Translations under genes and position numbers: made by a program
From: Omphiscola glabra
Lineage: Eukaryota > Mollusca > Gastropoda > Lymnaeidae
Direction: 5' to 3'
Length of the DNA stretch: 64,000 nucleotides
Assembly: GCA_964017045.1 (NCBI GenBank)
Contig: OZ024808.1
Location: 22,309,418-22,373,417 of the forward strand
The notes under the pieces: model-generated
Told to the model about the DNA's origin: nothing
Seen by the model: only the letters and a program-made list of their open reading frames with translations
Databases searched by the model: none
Shown here: piece after piece, positions 47,032 through 58,667 of the stretch
Position numbering within the stretch: the stretch's first letter is position 1
Layout: every line of letters begins with the position of its first letter

Positions 47032-47583
47032 ATATTTTGATCTATTTATTTTAAAAAAGAAAATAATTATAAAAATCCCGCGTGTCGTAAGATTTTCTGA
47101 TCTTTTTTTTTTTATCATCTCTACTAAAAATGCTAAAGAGGCATGTAGTTCGACTCAAGCACCAGATACTGTTACAAAGGATAAACCTAACCGATCCCAT
47201 AACCCCTTGGACGCCCTCGGCACTCAAATCCCCCCTGCCCATTCATGGAAGGGGAATAACTAAGCCATCGACACAGACACCGGATTAACTAACAAAGGCG
47301 GAGAGCAGAGCTCCAAATATCAGCGCCCTCGGCGGCGCGCCCCTCCTCCGGTGCACGCCGATGTCGTGGGTGCTTTATGACATTACAAAACAAACACAAA
47401 ATCGGGGGGGGGGGGAGGGGGGGGGAAACAAAAACGATAGATATAATGCATGCACTTAGACATTTTTATTTCTAGCCATAGAGTTCCTATTTTATTTCAA
47501 ATTTTATTCAATTTACCCAAAGATATTTGAAACTGTTTAGCTGTCACACCATCGACATAAAATAAATGATCAAATAACACTTG
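47032..47583. other. Unique sequence
   Basis: A GC-rich patch (CTCGGCGGCGCGCCCC) near 47327 and G-runs near 47404-47425. No gene. Confidence 0.4.
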
Positions 47584-47591
47584 ACACGACT

Positions 47592-47775
47592 CAGTGGCAT
47601 AGCGACCTTAACTCGCGCCCGGGGCACAATACCTTTTTAGCGCCCCCAATACCTTTTTAGCGCCCCCCCTATTCGAAAACCATACAATATTATAGTAAAA
47701 AATAACATTTGGCGCCCCTTTGTGAGTAGCGCCCGGGGCATGATGCACCCCTTGCCCCCCCTCACTACGCCACTG
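47592..47775. mobile_element. hAT MITE family H2, copy 3 (184 bp)
   Basis: Starts CAGTGGCATAGCGAC and ends CTCACTACGCCACTG. Duplications ACACGACT (47584-47591) and ACACGACA (47776-47783) match at 7 of 8. Confidence 0.9.
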
Positions 47776-47922
47776 ACACGACAAAGCACTTCATTGAAAC
47801 GAAACTGTATTCACGTACTAAGGAAACCTTTAAATAAAAAAAAATTCACATAGAACACTGCTATGTTGATTTGATACATCTGCTCTCGTCCTTACACATA
47901 TTTCACAATATATTATATAGAA

Positions 47923-48122
47923 CATCGGTTCTCAACCTGTGGATCACGACCCCTTTGGGGGGGTCGAACCACCCTTTCCCTAGAGGTCGCCTAAGACCAT
48001 CGGAAAGCACACGTACTCTACAGTTATGGAGTAGCAACGCAAATAATTTTGTGGTTGGGGGTCACCACACCACGAGGAACTGTATTAAAGGGTCGCGGCA
48101 TAAGAACGGTTGAGAACCACTG
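47923..48122. mobile_element. SPIN-like hAT MITE, copy 4 (200 bp)
   Basis: Starts CATCGGTTCTCAACC and ends GGTTGAGAACCACTG. The exact 8-bp duplication ATATAGAA is at 47915-47922 and 48123-48130. The interior has CACGACCCCTTTGGGG, TCGCCTAAGACCATCGGAAA and GTGGTTGGGGGTCACCAC. Confidence 0.93.
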
Positions 48123-48222
48123 ATATAGAAGAATCACAACGCGATCTCTCAATGTGGCGGACTTTACCCTTGTCCGTTATGTCAATTGATTTTTATCTAA
48201 TATCAAATGAGCGTGCTCAAAG

Positions 48223-48672
48223 TCATACTGTTAACAATAATTTTTGCATGTCTGTCTTCATTCGATACATATAATTTACTAGTGCGTGGACGTTTGTTGC
48301 AAACAGATTAACGCGCGTACCACGCTGTATACAACATTGCAGGGATTTTTGGATCTCCTCTGGGCTCCAGTCGTCCAGACTACCACTTACCTTGACAAAG
48401 TACATTTTCCAACACGCGCAAACCCCCCCAACCCCAAAATCACTTTTGCCCCTATTTACACATGAGTGAACATAGTACTCGTCTATGAACTTTTTTTTTT
48501 TCCTCCGTCGAGACGCCCAATTCCACCAACAACTACTGCCAACATTATCTTTCTTTTCACTACTGTGAACGCGTGTTGAATGGAGCTGTGCACCCTTGAC
48601 AAGCGCACTTACGCGTTCAAGATATGGGAGTTTCGGCACTGTATATTTTTGCTCGTGCCGTAGATATGCCAC
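48223..48672 (-). CDS. Uncharacterised 149-codon open frame, possible relic
   Basis: The longest non-repeat open frame in the window. It begins at a GTG, not an ATG. It reads SLDDWSPEEIQKSLQC and VHALVNYMYRMKTDMQ, with a lysine run from a poly-T tract in the middle. I recognise no domain. The absence of an ATG and of clear splice sites argues for a transposon fragment, an internal exon or chance. Confidence 0.2.
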   Translation of the reverse strand: MAYLRHEQKYTVPKLPYLERVSALVKGAQLHSTRVHSSEKKDNVGSSCWWNWASRRRKKKKFIDEYYVHSCVNRGKSDFGVGGVCACWKMYFVKVSGSLDDWSPEEIQKSLQCCIQRGTRVNLFATNVHALVNYMYRMKTDMQKLLLTV

Positions 48673-49312
48673 AGTGTTTTAAGTTTGGCATTCAGGGGAT
48701 CAAGTTTCCATATGTACTTGGGAAAGTTTTCCCCTCCCTCCAGATTTAATCTGATCAGTCAGTTCGATTAGACTCAACTCTATTAGCGTTCATGCCTACC
48801 ATTTATTACTGGTCGTTAAAAGTTGTGTTATCCCTGCTGCTAAAGCTGTGTTTAAATTGAATTAAAATCGTAAATGGCATTTAAAAAAAAAAAAAAAATA
48901 TATTTATAGCTCATTAAGTCCCAATCTCTCTACACGAAAAGCCGAACACCACTCATTCCCCGAACACCACTCATTCCCCGAACACCACTCATTCCCCGAC
49001 TCCCTGACTCGCTCAAGAACGACACGCCCAATAAAGTTGAAACGTATCCGGAAATTAGTTTGAAAGAAATTTCGTAGACGGAAATTTGATCGAACGGAAA
49101 TATGTCGAATCTTTATTTCAGTTAACATGTTAAAATTTTGCGTCAAATTTCTTTTTGAACGCACTATTTTGTTTATGCCTTGGGATATGTGCTTTGTTAG
49201 GCAGACGTGATTTGGTGGCGAGATAATTCGAAAAACTTGTCGCTATAATTTTGTTAAGGGCATTTTGAAACTTAATGTTCATATATAGTCACTGCGATAT
49301 TCAGTTATTATT
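48673..49312. other. Unique sequence with a short 18-bp array
   Basis: CGAACACCACTCATTCCC repeats three times at 48951-49001. GCGTCAAATTTC and GAACGCACTATTTTG at 49141-49174 recall the Harbinger-like MITE interior, probably a small fragment. Confidence 0.45.
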
Positions 49313-49318
49313 AATAGT

Positions 49319-49669
49319 CGGGGTGCTGGGTGGCCGAGTGGTCTAAACTTAGCAAATCTCAAGTTGATGGTCTGGAGTTCAATCCCCTCCAAAGCCCAGT
49401 CAAGCAAAAACACCCGGGTGGATTGCAACTCATCTAAGTGAAGGATAATCCAAACCCGGAGAGGGAGTCCCGAAAGGCGGATAACATTGATAACATTCTA
49501 ACACCACTGGTGCCAATCTGTATCATTCACATGATGTTCCTTTGAGGCCATCCAGCGGCGTGGAGAGAGGCGATTTGCTGTTGGGAACCTTATAATGCTA
49601 GAAGAGCAATAGGCCTTTTGGATTTCGTCCTGCGAATTCCATACCATGATGGACGGATGCCAGCAAAAA
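49319..49669 (+). mobile_element. tRNA-derived SINE (about 350 bp)
   Basis: The 5' end GGGGTGCTGGGTGGCCGAGT contains an RNA polymerase III box A (TGGCCGAGTGG, 49331-49341) and a box B (GAGTTCAATCC, 49375-49385) at normal tRNA spacing, most like a Leu or Ser tRNA head. A tRNA-unrelated body follows, ending near AAAAAAA. A short direct repeat AATAGT flanks it (49313-49318, 49670-49675). The body (GAGAGGCGATTTGCTG, ATGATGGACGGATGCC) looks like a molluscan SINE from memory. It has no coding role and would depend on a LINE for movement. Confidence 0.8.
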
Positions 49670-50277
49670 AATAGTTGAGACAGTAATTATTTTAATCTGA
49701 ACTTTCACGATATCCATAAAAGGAAATTTCCCAGAAATACGATACATGATGTATTTGTGCCACTTTTTTAATAGAGATTATATATGTTCAAGCTTGTCAT
49801 ATGTGAATGGCTTTAATTGAAATTATAATTTCATTTGTCGTAAGGCTGAATCACATTTATCTTTCCATTCCTCTTTATACGTTTCACCCTTTTTTTTTGG
49901 GGGGGGGGGGGGTCACGTTAACTAGAAGATGTAAGACCTGAACAGCATTGGGTATAAACTGTCTGTAGAAATTGCACAGCCTATCAACGCTCTTACTTGT
50001 TTTTTTGTTCACGGGTATTGCTAAAATCAATATTTTCTTAGCAAGTTCTCCAGTAGTTTTAATTTGATTATTTCCTATGGTTTAAGTTAAAAAATCAAAT
50101 CTTTGTATAGACCAAAGTTTAATTTGTCAGGTGATTTAGAGGCACCGTTTTTCTTTCAATAATGGCAAAAATTCTTCTAGCGTTGTTAGATGTCCTGTCC
50201 AGTCTTCAGTGAACACACGTGTCATTAACATTGTGTCTAAAATTGTGTACCTTGTTTAATATCCAGTTCATCAATTT

Positions 50278-51249
50278 TGCAAATGTAGCAGTACTGTTCA
50301 CTAGTACACCTGACGAGACATTCCACTCATAAAAACCATTGTGTGTTACAAATGTAGCAGTACTGTTCACTAGTACAACGGACGAGACATTCCACTCATA
50401 AAAACCATTGTGTGTTACAAATGTAGCAGTACTGTTCACTAGTACAAAGGACAAGACATTCCACTCATAAAAACCATTGTGTGTTACAAATGTAGCAGTA
50501 CTGTTCACTAGTACAAAGGACAAGACATTCCACTCATAAAAACCATTGTGTGTTACAAATGTAGCAGTACTGTTCACTAGTACAAAGGACAAGACATTCC
50601 ACTCATAAAAACCATTGTGTGTTACAAATGTAGCAGTACTGTTCACTAGTACAAAGGACAAGACATTCCACTCATAAAAACCACTGTGTGTTACAAATGT
50701 AGCAGTACTGTTCACTAGTACACCTGACGAGACATTCCACTCATAAAAACCATTGTGTGTTACAAATGTAGCAGTACTGTTCACTAGTACACCTGACGAG
50801 ACATTCCACTCATAAAAACCATTGTGTGTTACAAATGTAGCAGTACTGTTCACTAGTACACCTGACGAGACATTCCACTCATAAAAACCATTGTGTGTTA
50901 CAAATGTAGCAGTACTGTTCACTAGTACAAAGGACAAGACATTCCACTCATAAAAACCATTGTGTGTTACAAATGTAGCAGTACTGTTCACTAGTACATC
51001 TGACGAGACATTCCACTCATAAAAACCATTGTGTGTTACAAATGTAGCAGTACTGTTCACTAGTACACCTGACGAGACATTCCACTCATAAAAACCATCG
51101 TGTGTTACAAATGTAGCAGTACTGTTCACTAGTACACCTGACGAGACATTCCACTCATAAAAACCATCGTGTGTTACAAATGTAGCAGTACTGTTCACTA
51201 GTACACCTGACGAGACATTCCACTCATAAAAACCATTGTGTGTTACAAA
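50278..51249 (-). repeat. 69-bp in-frame minisatellite inside the RT pseudogene, 14 copies
   Basis: Each unit encodes 23 residues, FVTHNGFYEWNV, three variable residues (SSG, LSF, SSD or SSV), then VLVNSTAT. This is one segment of the gypsy RT core (the region normally reading VTxxGxYEWxVMPFGLxNxxATF). All 14 copies are in frame with no stop. LSF copies stay closest to the ancestral PFG. HNG, HDG and HSG variants cluster, as do LSF copies, so expansion went by blocks. Every unit carries two N-glycosylation-type sequons (NVS or NVL, NST), but there is no evidence of expression. Confidence 0.95.
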
Positions 51250-51368
51250 TGCTGTGAAGTGTCTAGCTTCCTCTTCCATCTTGATGTGCCAAAAATCTTT
51301 AATTAAGGCTACATGTGCGAAAATATTGTGCCTTCTTATTTCATTGATAAAATCCTCTGTATTAGGAA

Positions 51369-51862
51369 TATCTCATTAGGAAATGGCGTCAGCGGGCCGT
51401 CGAGCTTACGCTCCTAATGCCCTCCCTGGCGTCCACCCACACCCGCCAGCCGCCGGGTGTCCCCGGCGTCGGGCCGTGCGGGAACACGCCAGAGACCTCC
51501 CGGGGCGTTGGACGCCCCCACCAGCGACTGCTCTATCGAGTTCGCTGATGGAGGCCCCCCCCCCTTGTCCGGAGACGTCTGGTCGACCGAAGACGCTGTG
51601 TTTCAAGCGTCCGTAGTCCACTCTCCTAGGGTAAATTAACGTCCTAATATCTCCCCCCAACCCGTCCCGGGGAAGCATCGGACGCCCTCTAAGAGGGATT
51701 CTACAGTGGGTTTCCACCTCGCAACTAATTCACGAAGTAGCTGGGACGAAACGGTTGCCTAGGAGCAGCTTTCTCAGGGCTGCATATTTAGAATCACCGG
51801 CCATAGGCTTCCACCACAGCCTATCGCCTCATATCCCTTAACAGCAACTTGTAATCATGATC
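51369..51862. mobile_element. GC-rich insertion with 15-bp target duplication
   Basis: CCTCTGTATTAGGAA flanks the segment exactly at 51354-51368 and 51863-51877, and the gypsy frame resumes on each side. This shows a roughly 494-bp insertion. A 15-bp duplication fits non-LTR retrotransposition, although no A-rich tail is visible. The insert is much more GC-rich than its surroundings (CCAGCCGCCGGGTGTCCCC) and holds 60-103 codon ORFs on both strands that I cannot assign. It may be the end region of a LINE. Confidence 0.75.
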
Positions 51863-51930
51863 CCTCTGTATTAGGAAAAGGTTCTCTGTCTATTACTGTC
51901 ACTTAGTTTAATGATGCCCAAATGGTATTA

Positions 51931-52249
51931 TGCTGGTAAAGGGTCGAGATGTCGGTAATGATGAAGGATGTTGTGAAATGTTTTTTGATAGATGTGTTAC
52001 TGGGATTCTATAAGGCGGAAGTGGGGGTCCAAGGAAAGTGTCTGGGCTGTGAAAAGGTTAGATGAGATGGTGCGTATTGCTTGGGTTCTGTCACGAATTC
52101 ACTGAGACGCACCGTACACATTATAAGTCACGACGGTTCTCACACACTTCTATCTTTCAATAACGTATATTTATTGTGTTGAAATCAAAATCAATATCTC
52201 TTTTAAGCTGTACAAAAAAAAAAAATTCTTGGCTCCATCTTCATACTGA
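51931..52249. other. Unique sequence, may contain further gypsy remnants
   Basis: Beyond the LNKVT-type motif I cannot follow the RT frame with confidence. Confidence 0.35.
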
Positions 52250-52965
52250 TGATCCAGTATTATAGTTATCATATAGTTTTATTATAGTTGTCATATAGTT
52301 TACTAGAGTTGTTGTATAGTTTATTACTGTTGACATATAGTTTTTATATAGTTTTATTATAGTTTTCATATACTTTTGTTATAGATTTCATATAGTTTTT
52401 ATTATAGTTTTCATATAGTTTTGTTATAGTTTTCATATAGTTTTGTTATAGTTGTCATATAGCTTTTATTATAGTTTTCATATTGTTTTGTTATAGTTTT
52501 CATAAAGTTTTATTAAATCTGTCATATAGTTTTAGTTTAATTTTCATATAGTTTACTAGAGTTGTATAGTTTATTACAGTTGACATATAGTTTTATTATA
52601 GTTTTTATATAGTTATTATAGTTTTCATATAGTTTTGTTATAGTTTTCATATAGTTTTTATTATAGTTTTCATATAATTTTGTTATAGTTTTCATATAGT
52701 TTTTATTATAGTTTTCATATAATTTTGTTATAGTTTTCATATAGTTTTTATTATAGTTTTCATATAGTTTTGTTATAGTTTTCATATAATTTTTATTATA
52801 GTTTTCATATAATTTTGTTATAGTTTTCATATAGTTTTTATTATAGTTTTCATATAGTTTTGTTATAGTTTTCATATAATTTTTATTATAGTTTTCATAT
52901 AATTTTGTTATAGTTTTCATATAGTTTTTATTATAGTTTTCATATAGTTTTGTTACACTTTTAGT
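52250..52965. repeat. AT-rich minisatellite, 20-22-bp units paired into about 43 bp
   Basis: Units alternate CATATAGTTTTTATTATAGT and CATATAGTTTTGTTATAGTT, giving a dimer period. The minus ORF repeating KLYENYNKNYMKTIT is trivial. Confidence 0.95.
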
Positions 52966-54345
52966 CGCCCAAACACCGTTGTGAAACTAGGGTATTCCGC
53001 AATTTAGTAAGCAATAAAATCACATATTTGAAGAAACAAAAGCATTTTAACTACTCAGTGCAAACGCTTGACTGGCTCGTTGGCTGGCTCGTTGATATTA
53101 TTGACCAGCAAATCAATGAGAAGAAAACGAGGAGACATTGAATTCCCCCCCCCCCCCAATTTCTTGACTTACAATGAGCGCTCAATTGACCACAGGGCCA
53201 CCTCTTTGGGACCCCCGGATCACAACTTTGGGGACCGCTGTCTCATACAGCGAGCGTTTTGATGACTGCGAGACACGCCACGGAGTCAGTGGAGTCAACG
53301 GAGTCAGTGGAGTCACATTCACTGTTTTGTTCCCTCAATCCAAATCAGGCGGAGCAATTTGTTGGAAAATGGTTGCAGTTTTTTTAAAGAGTTATTGCCA
53401 CTAGTAAGGGAATTGAAAGATCAAATTGTAGGCAGTTACAAAATGCAAATTTGATATTTTTTATCATCATACTGATCACTTAGTCATTTGGGCATGTGCC
53501 TTTCGGTCTGCATTGGGAAAAAAAATGACTCGCCTTGTTTAAAGCCACTAAAATAAAATATTTATTAAAAAATATAAACCTTTTTATTTCTATTTATTAC
53601 TCTATTGCACACCATTATTTATATGCGTAATATAAAATAAAAACTTTTGTTGTCTCAACTGGCTTTAACAAAAAAATCACTTTATAACTTTGTCGACGGG
53701 TAATGGCAGATTGGAGGTCTCGCAAAAGCTCTCTTTTTCTAATATTAAGCCAGCTGTAATTATCTATAACCATTATGATGAAACAACTGTTTTTCATAAA
53801 CTCGATATTAAAATCAAGATTATCATCATAATATTGATATATTGTTTTATGTTTTTTTTTTTAAATAGATCTTTGATGCGGTAGAAGATGTCTTTGGTAA
53901 AATTGTAATGTTTTAGAGGTTGTAACTGAAATTGGGTTTATTTGTGGTGTTGCATGTTAAGCTTGTAAAGTAGACCTATTAGTGATGTGGTATATTATGC
54001 CGGTAAAGTAGATCTAAATGTGGTGTTGTATATTGTGCTGGTTAAGTTATATATCTATTTGAGGAGTCGTAGATGATGTCGCTGAAGTTGGTCTAAACTA
54101 TAAAGTTTAAAGAACAAATGAAAATCCCGTCTCTTCGGTCCCGTAGTGCTTAAGTCACCTTGCCCTTTATCAGCTGGTTCAAACTGGCCAATGACCTTCC
54201 CCAAATGTAGTAAGCTGCCGGTTTGAAAAGACCTGTTTGCCAGGTCAAGGAGCTATTCAATGGAAAGGACAGAATTCCTATGACGTCAGAAATCCTCTTG
54301 GAACTAGATTAAAATGTTCCGTTTACACTAAAGTGGCCGTATCAT
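52966..54345. other. Unique sequence, no gene recognised
   Basis: C-run near 53146-53157. CACAACTTTGGGGACCGCTG near 53220-53240 matches a hAT-type terminus without a partner. Short AGTGGAGTCA units repeat near 53284-53312. Confidence 0.4.
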
Positions 54346-54472
54346 CAATTAGCTGTGTCATCAATCAGTTGTGTCATCCATTAGCTGTGATATCAATTAT
54401 CTGTATTATTAATTATCTGTATTATCAACTATCTGTGTCATCAATTAGCTGTGTCATCAATTAGCTGTGATG
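54346..54472. repeat. 16-bp minisatellite, about 8 copies
   Basis: Unit ATCAATTAGCTGTGTC with ATCTGTATT variants. Confidence 0.9.
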
Positions 54473-54564
54473 ATGACTTGAGCTGCCAGGAAGAGTCAGT
54501 CTCATTCTCTCGTCCTTGTCTATTTCATCCAATGGCAAGACTTAGTCAAGACGATTGGAAATAG

Positions 54565-54745
54565 ACCAGGATACAGTGAATGACCAGCAGTGTGTCTGGT
54601 GTCAGACTGTGCCAGGATGCAGTGGATGACCAGCAGCATTGCTTGTGTCTCACTGTGACCAGGATGCAGTGGATGACCAGCAGCATTGCTTGTGTCTCAC
54701 TGTGACCAGGATGCAGTGGATGACCAGCAGCGTGGCTGGTGCCTC
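54565..54745. repeat. 46-bp minisatellite, 4 copies
   Basis: Unit GACCAGGATGCAGTGGATGA, then CCAGCAGCATTGCTTG, then TGTCTCACTGT. Confidence 0.93.
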
Positions 54746-55144
54746 ATCGTGTTATGATGCGTTCCACATAATCTCTCTCTTTCTCTCTCTCTGTCTCGAT
54801 TCACTGCATTTAACCACAACCAGCGCTATGCTGTAGTTTGTCGGCCTTCCCATTCTGTCAATAACGCATATGGGTATCCATCTCCGAGTTTGATTTCAAT
54901 CCCACCCACCCGGTTTGCTGGTGGTGTTCTTACTTGTCTAAGCTTTTGAAGGATTCACGCAAGTTAGACCACTCGTCCACTCGGCCACTCGGCCACTCGT
55001 CCACTCGGCCACTCGGCACAGCTGCTGGACTAAATAATGAAAGTTATGTTAAAAAAACACAACACTGTCTAGACAGTATTCATAAAAAAATCGCAGATTA
55101 TCAGTGGAATGAGAGATCGTCATCGCCGTGTCCTTTAAGCTGTG

Positions 55145-55251
55145 TCTCATTCTCTTTATTTATTTCTCTCTCTTTCTCGCTCTCTCTATCTTTATCTCTC
55201 TCTCTCTCACTCTCATTTTCTCTCACTCTCTTTCTCTCACTCTCTTTCTCT

Positions 55252-55284
<33 letters not shown>

Positions 55285-55465
55285 GTTTTCACTCTCTCTC
55301 TCTTTCTCTCATTTTCTCTCTCTCTCTCTCTCTTTCTCTCATTTTCTCTCTCTCTCTCTCTTTCACTCTCTCTCTCTTTCTCTCATTTTCTCTCTCTCTC
55401 TCTCTGTCTCTTTTTCTCTCTCTCTCTCTTTTTCTCTCCTCTCTTTCTCTCTGTCTGTCTCGATT
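55145..55465. repeat. (CT)n-rich simple repeat
   Basis: TCTCTCTCTC with TTTCTCTCATTTTCTC interruptions. A shorter tract lies at 54774-54797, and the flank TCTCGATTCACTGCATTTAA occurs after both tracts, so a larger segment was duplicated. ORFs here are simple-repeat translations. Confidence 0.97.
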
Positions 55466-55795
55466 CACTGCATTTAACCACAACCACTAGCTCCCTTATG
55501 ATATATTCAGTGAACACGTGTGTAGGGCTGAACATTGGCTGGCCATGAATCAATAAACCTGCCCACCAGGGGGCGCCGGGATCATAGCGCGTGCTTGTAT
55601 CATTTAATCCAATGGGAGACACGCTGTAATCCAATAGCCCCCTTTTCTGTGCCAGCGTGATGCTAAATGAGAGGTTCTAAAACTGACAAGTATTGGGTAA
55701 GCTTCTGGATTGATGCCTTTCGTTTTGTTTAGAGAGATTGAAAACGCTTATGTATTAAAATAACCTCGTGAAGTTTACTTAAGCGAGATCTTCAA
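55466..55795. other. Unique sequence
   Basis: No gene or element is recognised. Confidence 0.45.
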
Positions 55796-55796
55796 T

Positions 55797-56092
55797 GAAT
55801 TATACAATAGTCTATAAATAAAGTATACAATAGTCTATAAATAAAGTGTACAATAGTCTATAAATAAAGTATACAATAGTCTATAAATAAAGTGTACAAT
55901 AGTCTATAAATAAAGTATACGTATACAATAGTCTATAAATAAAGTATACACTAGTCTATAAATAAAGTATACAATAGTCTATAAATAAAGTATACAATAG
56001 TCTATAAATAAAGTGTACAATAGTCTATAAATAAAGTGTACAATAGTCTATAAATAAAGTGTACAATAGTCTATGAGTACAGCACACTGCAG
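55797..56092. repeat. 22-bp AT-rich minisatellite, about 13 copies
   Basis: Unit TATACAATAGTCTATAAATA plus AAG, with GTGTACAATAG variants. Confidence 0.95.
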
Positions 56093-56709
56093 TCTATAGT
56101 AACAGGTTCCTTATGTTCATCGCTTGTCTAGCATCACGCCGATAGTTCACGCCGTAGCTTCTTTCAGCTTTTAAACACACACCCTGTCATACAATTAATT
56201 TTCAAATATTTTCTTGTACAGTAAATCAGGGTGAAATTGCCCCATCCACTATTTATGACTTTTTTTTTGTTGACACAGCGTTATATTTGGGTTTATTTTG
56301 ACTATATATTGAGTTCCTTTGTACTTCTGGAGACTACCTAACTACTTCATAATTACCTAACCGTTTGCATAACATAATTTTATTGGTTAAGAAAACGTCG
56401 GAGGTCGGTTTTGCTCTGCTCGTTAATAGTTTTTGAAGGTGTGTGAGTTGGGTGTGGGGGGGGGGGTTGTTGGGTGGTGAGCGTCAAGAATTTTAGATCC
56501 ACTGTTGTAGAGCTCATGTTATTTGAAGGCTATCCATTAAGATGAAAGGAATAATTTAACAAACATTTAAAACAGGAGATGAATGGCATCTATAAACAAA
56601 AAAACTGTGACATGAAAGATGATTTTAAAAAAAAATCATTCCATAGCTTCACCTTTTCAATCTTTAATATCTCCACCCCACCCCCTCCGCCATTGCGGGT
56701 CCTATTTTA

Positions 56710-56743
<34 letters not shown>

Positions 56744-58660
56744 TGAACAATTGTTTGTGTGCTTGTTTGTGGCTTTGCTCCACAAAGGCTTTTACATGGA
56801 TTGGTGGATCTAGACTCTAGACCAAATTTAACATATATATCCATCATTATCCGAAAGGAACTTGTGTAAGGGTATGATATCAGTGTTGTTATGTTTGTAC
56901 ATAAAATATGTTTAGTTAGAGATTATATGTGTAGCTGTATATATTGTGTGAGAATGTTGTGACGTAATTGGGTAAGAGGAAATGACGTTTTAGATTTAGT
57001 TGTTGTTATAAGTGTGCGTAGATGGCCTTTGTACAAAAGTGTGTTGATTAGCGTGATGGCTGGAACGACTTCAGTATTTTATATGTCCACGATAGTTCAT
57101 TGTTAGAGAATAAACATTATTGTACAACTAATCCGGTTGGTGTTGGTGTATCAGTATTGGTTGTCATTTTTTACACTGGCCCATGAGATGAGTTAGGGGC
57201 ATTGTCTATCAAAGTACACATGTATAGTCATTGCTAGATGAACACAAAGATATTAAGATCTTACAGCTCTTACACAAAGATATTAAGATACAACGTTATA
57301 CTCCTCCATGATTAGATGGATCTTGACCAAACTTAGTAAACAAACACTGGATTATCCAAATTCAAATACGGAAGAGTACTGAACTCGTAATATCCATTCC
57401 TTTGGGGCCGGGGGCCTCATTTCATTTTTCCTTATATAAGCTATATAAATATCAATAGGCTTAGATAACACTATAGGTTCTACGTGAATTGATGGATATA
57501 GGCCTAGCCTGGTGGCAATACCCATCACAGGGCGTATTAAAATATCGGTGGATGAAAACTAATACTATCTAATCCATTCAGGGCCTCTCTAGAGTTTACC
57601 AGAAAGTTCGATAATTTAAAAAGGACAACATCGATTGCATTTTTAAATAGATTTTCACGGGTCAAATTGAAATGTTAACAATTATTATCATATGCCCCCC
57701 CCCCCTATCTCCGGCAAAACTAAGCCGGTACAAGTATGGAATGGATTTCTTTCGGGGTCCACCTTTCAATTTAAATATACTATAGATAAAGTAGAGCACT
57801 TAGTTATATGATTTTTCTTATTCGAAAAAATAATTATGTGAAAAGGGTATTTTTACACGTTTCGAGAGGGATATTAAATCTAATAATATAGAATGTTCGA
57901 GAATGTTCTATATTGTTATAAGGGGATATATAAGGGTATCTAAAGCTGATTGAAATGTTAGTTTAGTTCTATTCATTTCTATACTTTCCTGGGGATTTTC
58001 TCTAAATATGCTGTTATGAGGGATGACGTGTTTTGATACACGCTTGGCACGCCTTCCACGTGCATTACCTCTTTCAGTCGAAGCCGTGTTGGGGGCGGCT
58101 AGGAAAATATCACTTTGTTGACATTTTAGCTACTATCGTCCGTTTCTGTCGAACCTGATAGAATGATCTCGAGAATCCGGGAAGCAGTAAGACTGCCTAT
58201 TCCATTTCGAGAATGATCATCTGAAACAGGGTATAAAAGGGATAAGATTAAATGACGAGGGAGAATTTTTCCTTTCCTTTATCACGAGATGTGCTGTGTC
58301 ATTATTTAACACTTTGTTGTGTGTAGATTTTTCTATTTCCTCGTAATACAAGTTTGTGCTCATTGTATTTTTATACACAGTACTGGTACCTGCAAACTGT
58401 AAGTTAATTATTTTTAATCTCATTCTTTTGCTGTTGTAATTTAATTGAAATTCATACATTAAAAACGTATTAATTGTAATTAGCTCTGACTTTGTGTGTC
58501 GTATTATTTGTTATTATTTTTAAACTTTAGTATCGTCCTTTATTATGGACTGTTTTTAGAACGAGCCATAGACAAATGATAAGAGATTAAATTCTCCATT
58601 ATAACGGTCCGTAATAACGCCCTTCATAATCCTACTGAGAACAAAATCCCAAACGAGGAA
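56093..58660. other. Longest tandem-repeat-free stretch in the window, no gene recognised
   Basis: Contains (AT)n at 56714-56741 and C-run near 57695. GTGACGTAATTGG near 56959 is a CRE-like site. I see no ORF over 80 codons and no transposon ends I can pair. Confidence 0.4.
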
Positions 58661-58667
58661 CAGAATC

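Larger units (their letters stand above)
49912..51930 (-). pseudogene. Ty3/gypsy reverse transcriptase pseudogene, expanded and interrupted
   Basis: On the minus strand, in order: LN-stop-VTVIDREPFPNTED (about 51863-51910, the LNKVT-type motif with a stop), then FINEIRRHNIFAH and FWHIKMEEEARHFTAFVTH (51235-51368), matching the RT palm region, then 14 copies of a 23-residue segment, then FAKLMNWILNKVHNF. The catalytic YVDD region is degraded to NVND (about 50215). A frameshift follows, then TEDWTGHLTTLEEF. The connection region TIGNNQIKTTGELAKKIL and LCNFYRQFIPN (49921-50085) follows after a stop. It ends at a poly-G tract. No protease, RNase H, integrase or LTR is visible. The order and motifs identify Ty3/gypsy; it is clearly dead. 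Confidence 0.92.

Noticed and set aside
51406..51717. 103-codon minus ORF in GC-rich DNA, and plus-strand ORFs opposite
   Set aside because: High GC lowers stop frequency, both strands are open, and the segment is an insertion; annotated as a mobile element only.
53205..53240. GGGACCCCCGG and TTTGGGGACCGCTG, hAT-like palindromic ends
   Set aside because: Too short, and flanks give no 8-bp duplication; could be a deletion relic but not supportable.
54934..55548. 204-codon ORF rich in Ser and Leu
   Set aside because: Mostly a CT microsatellite translation.
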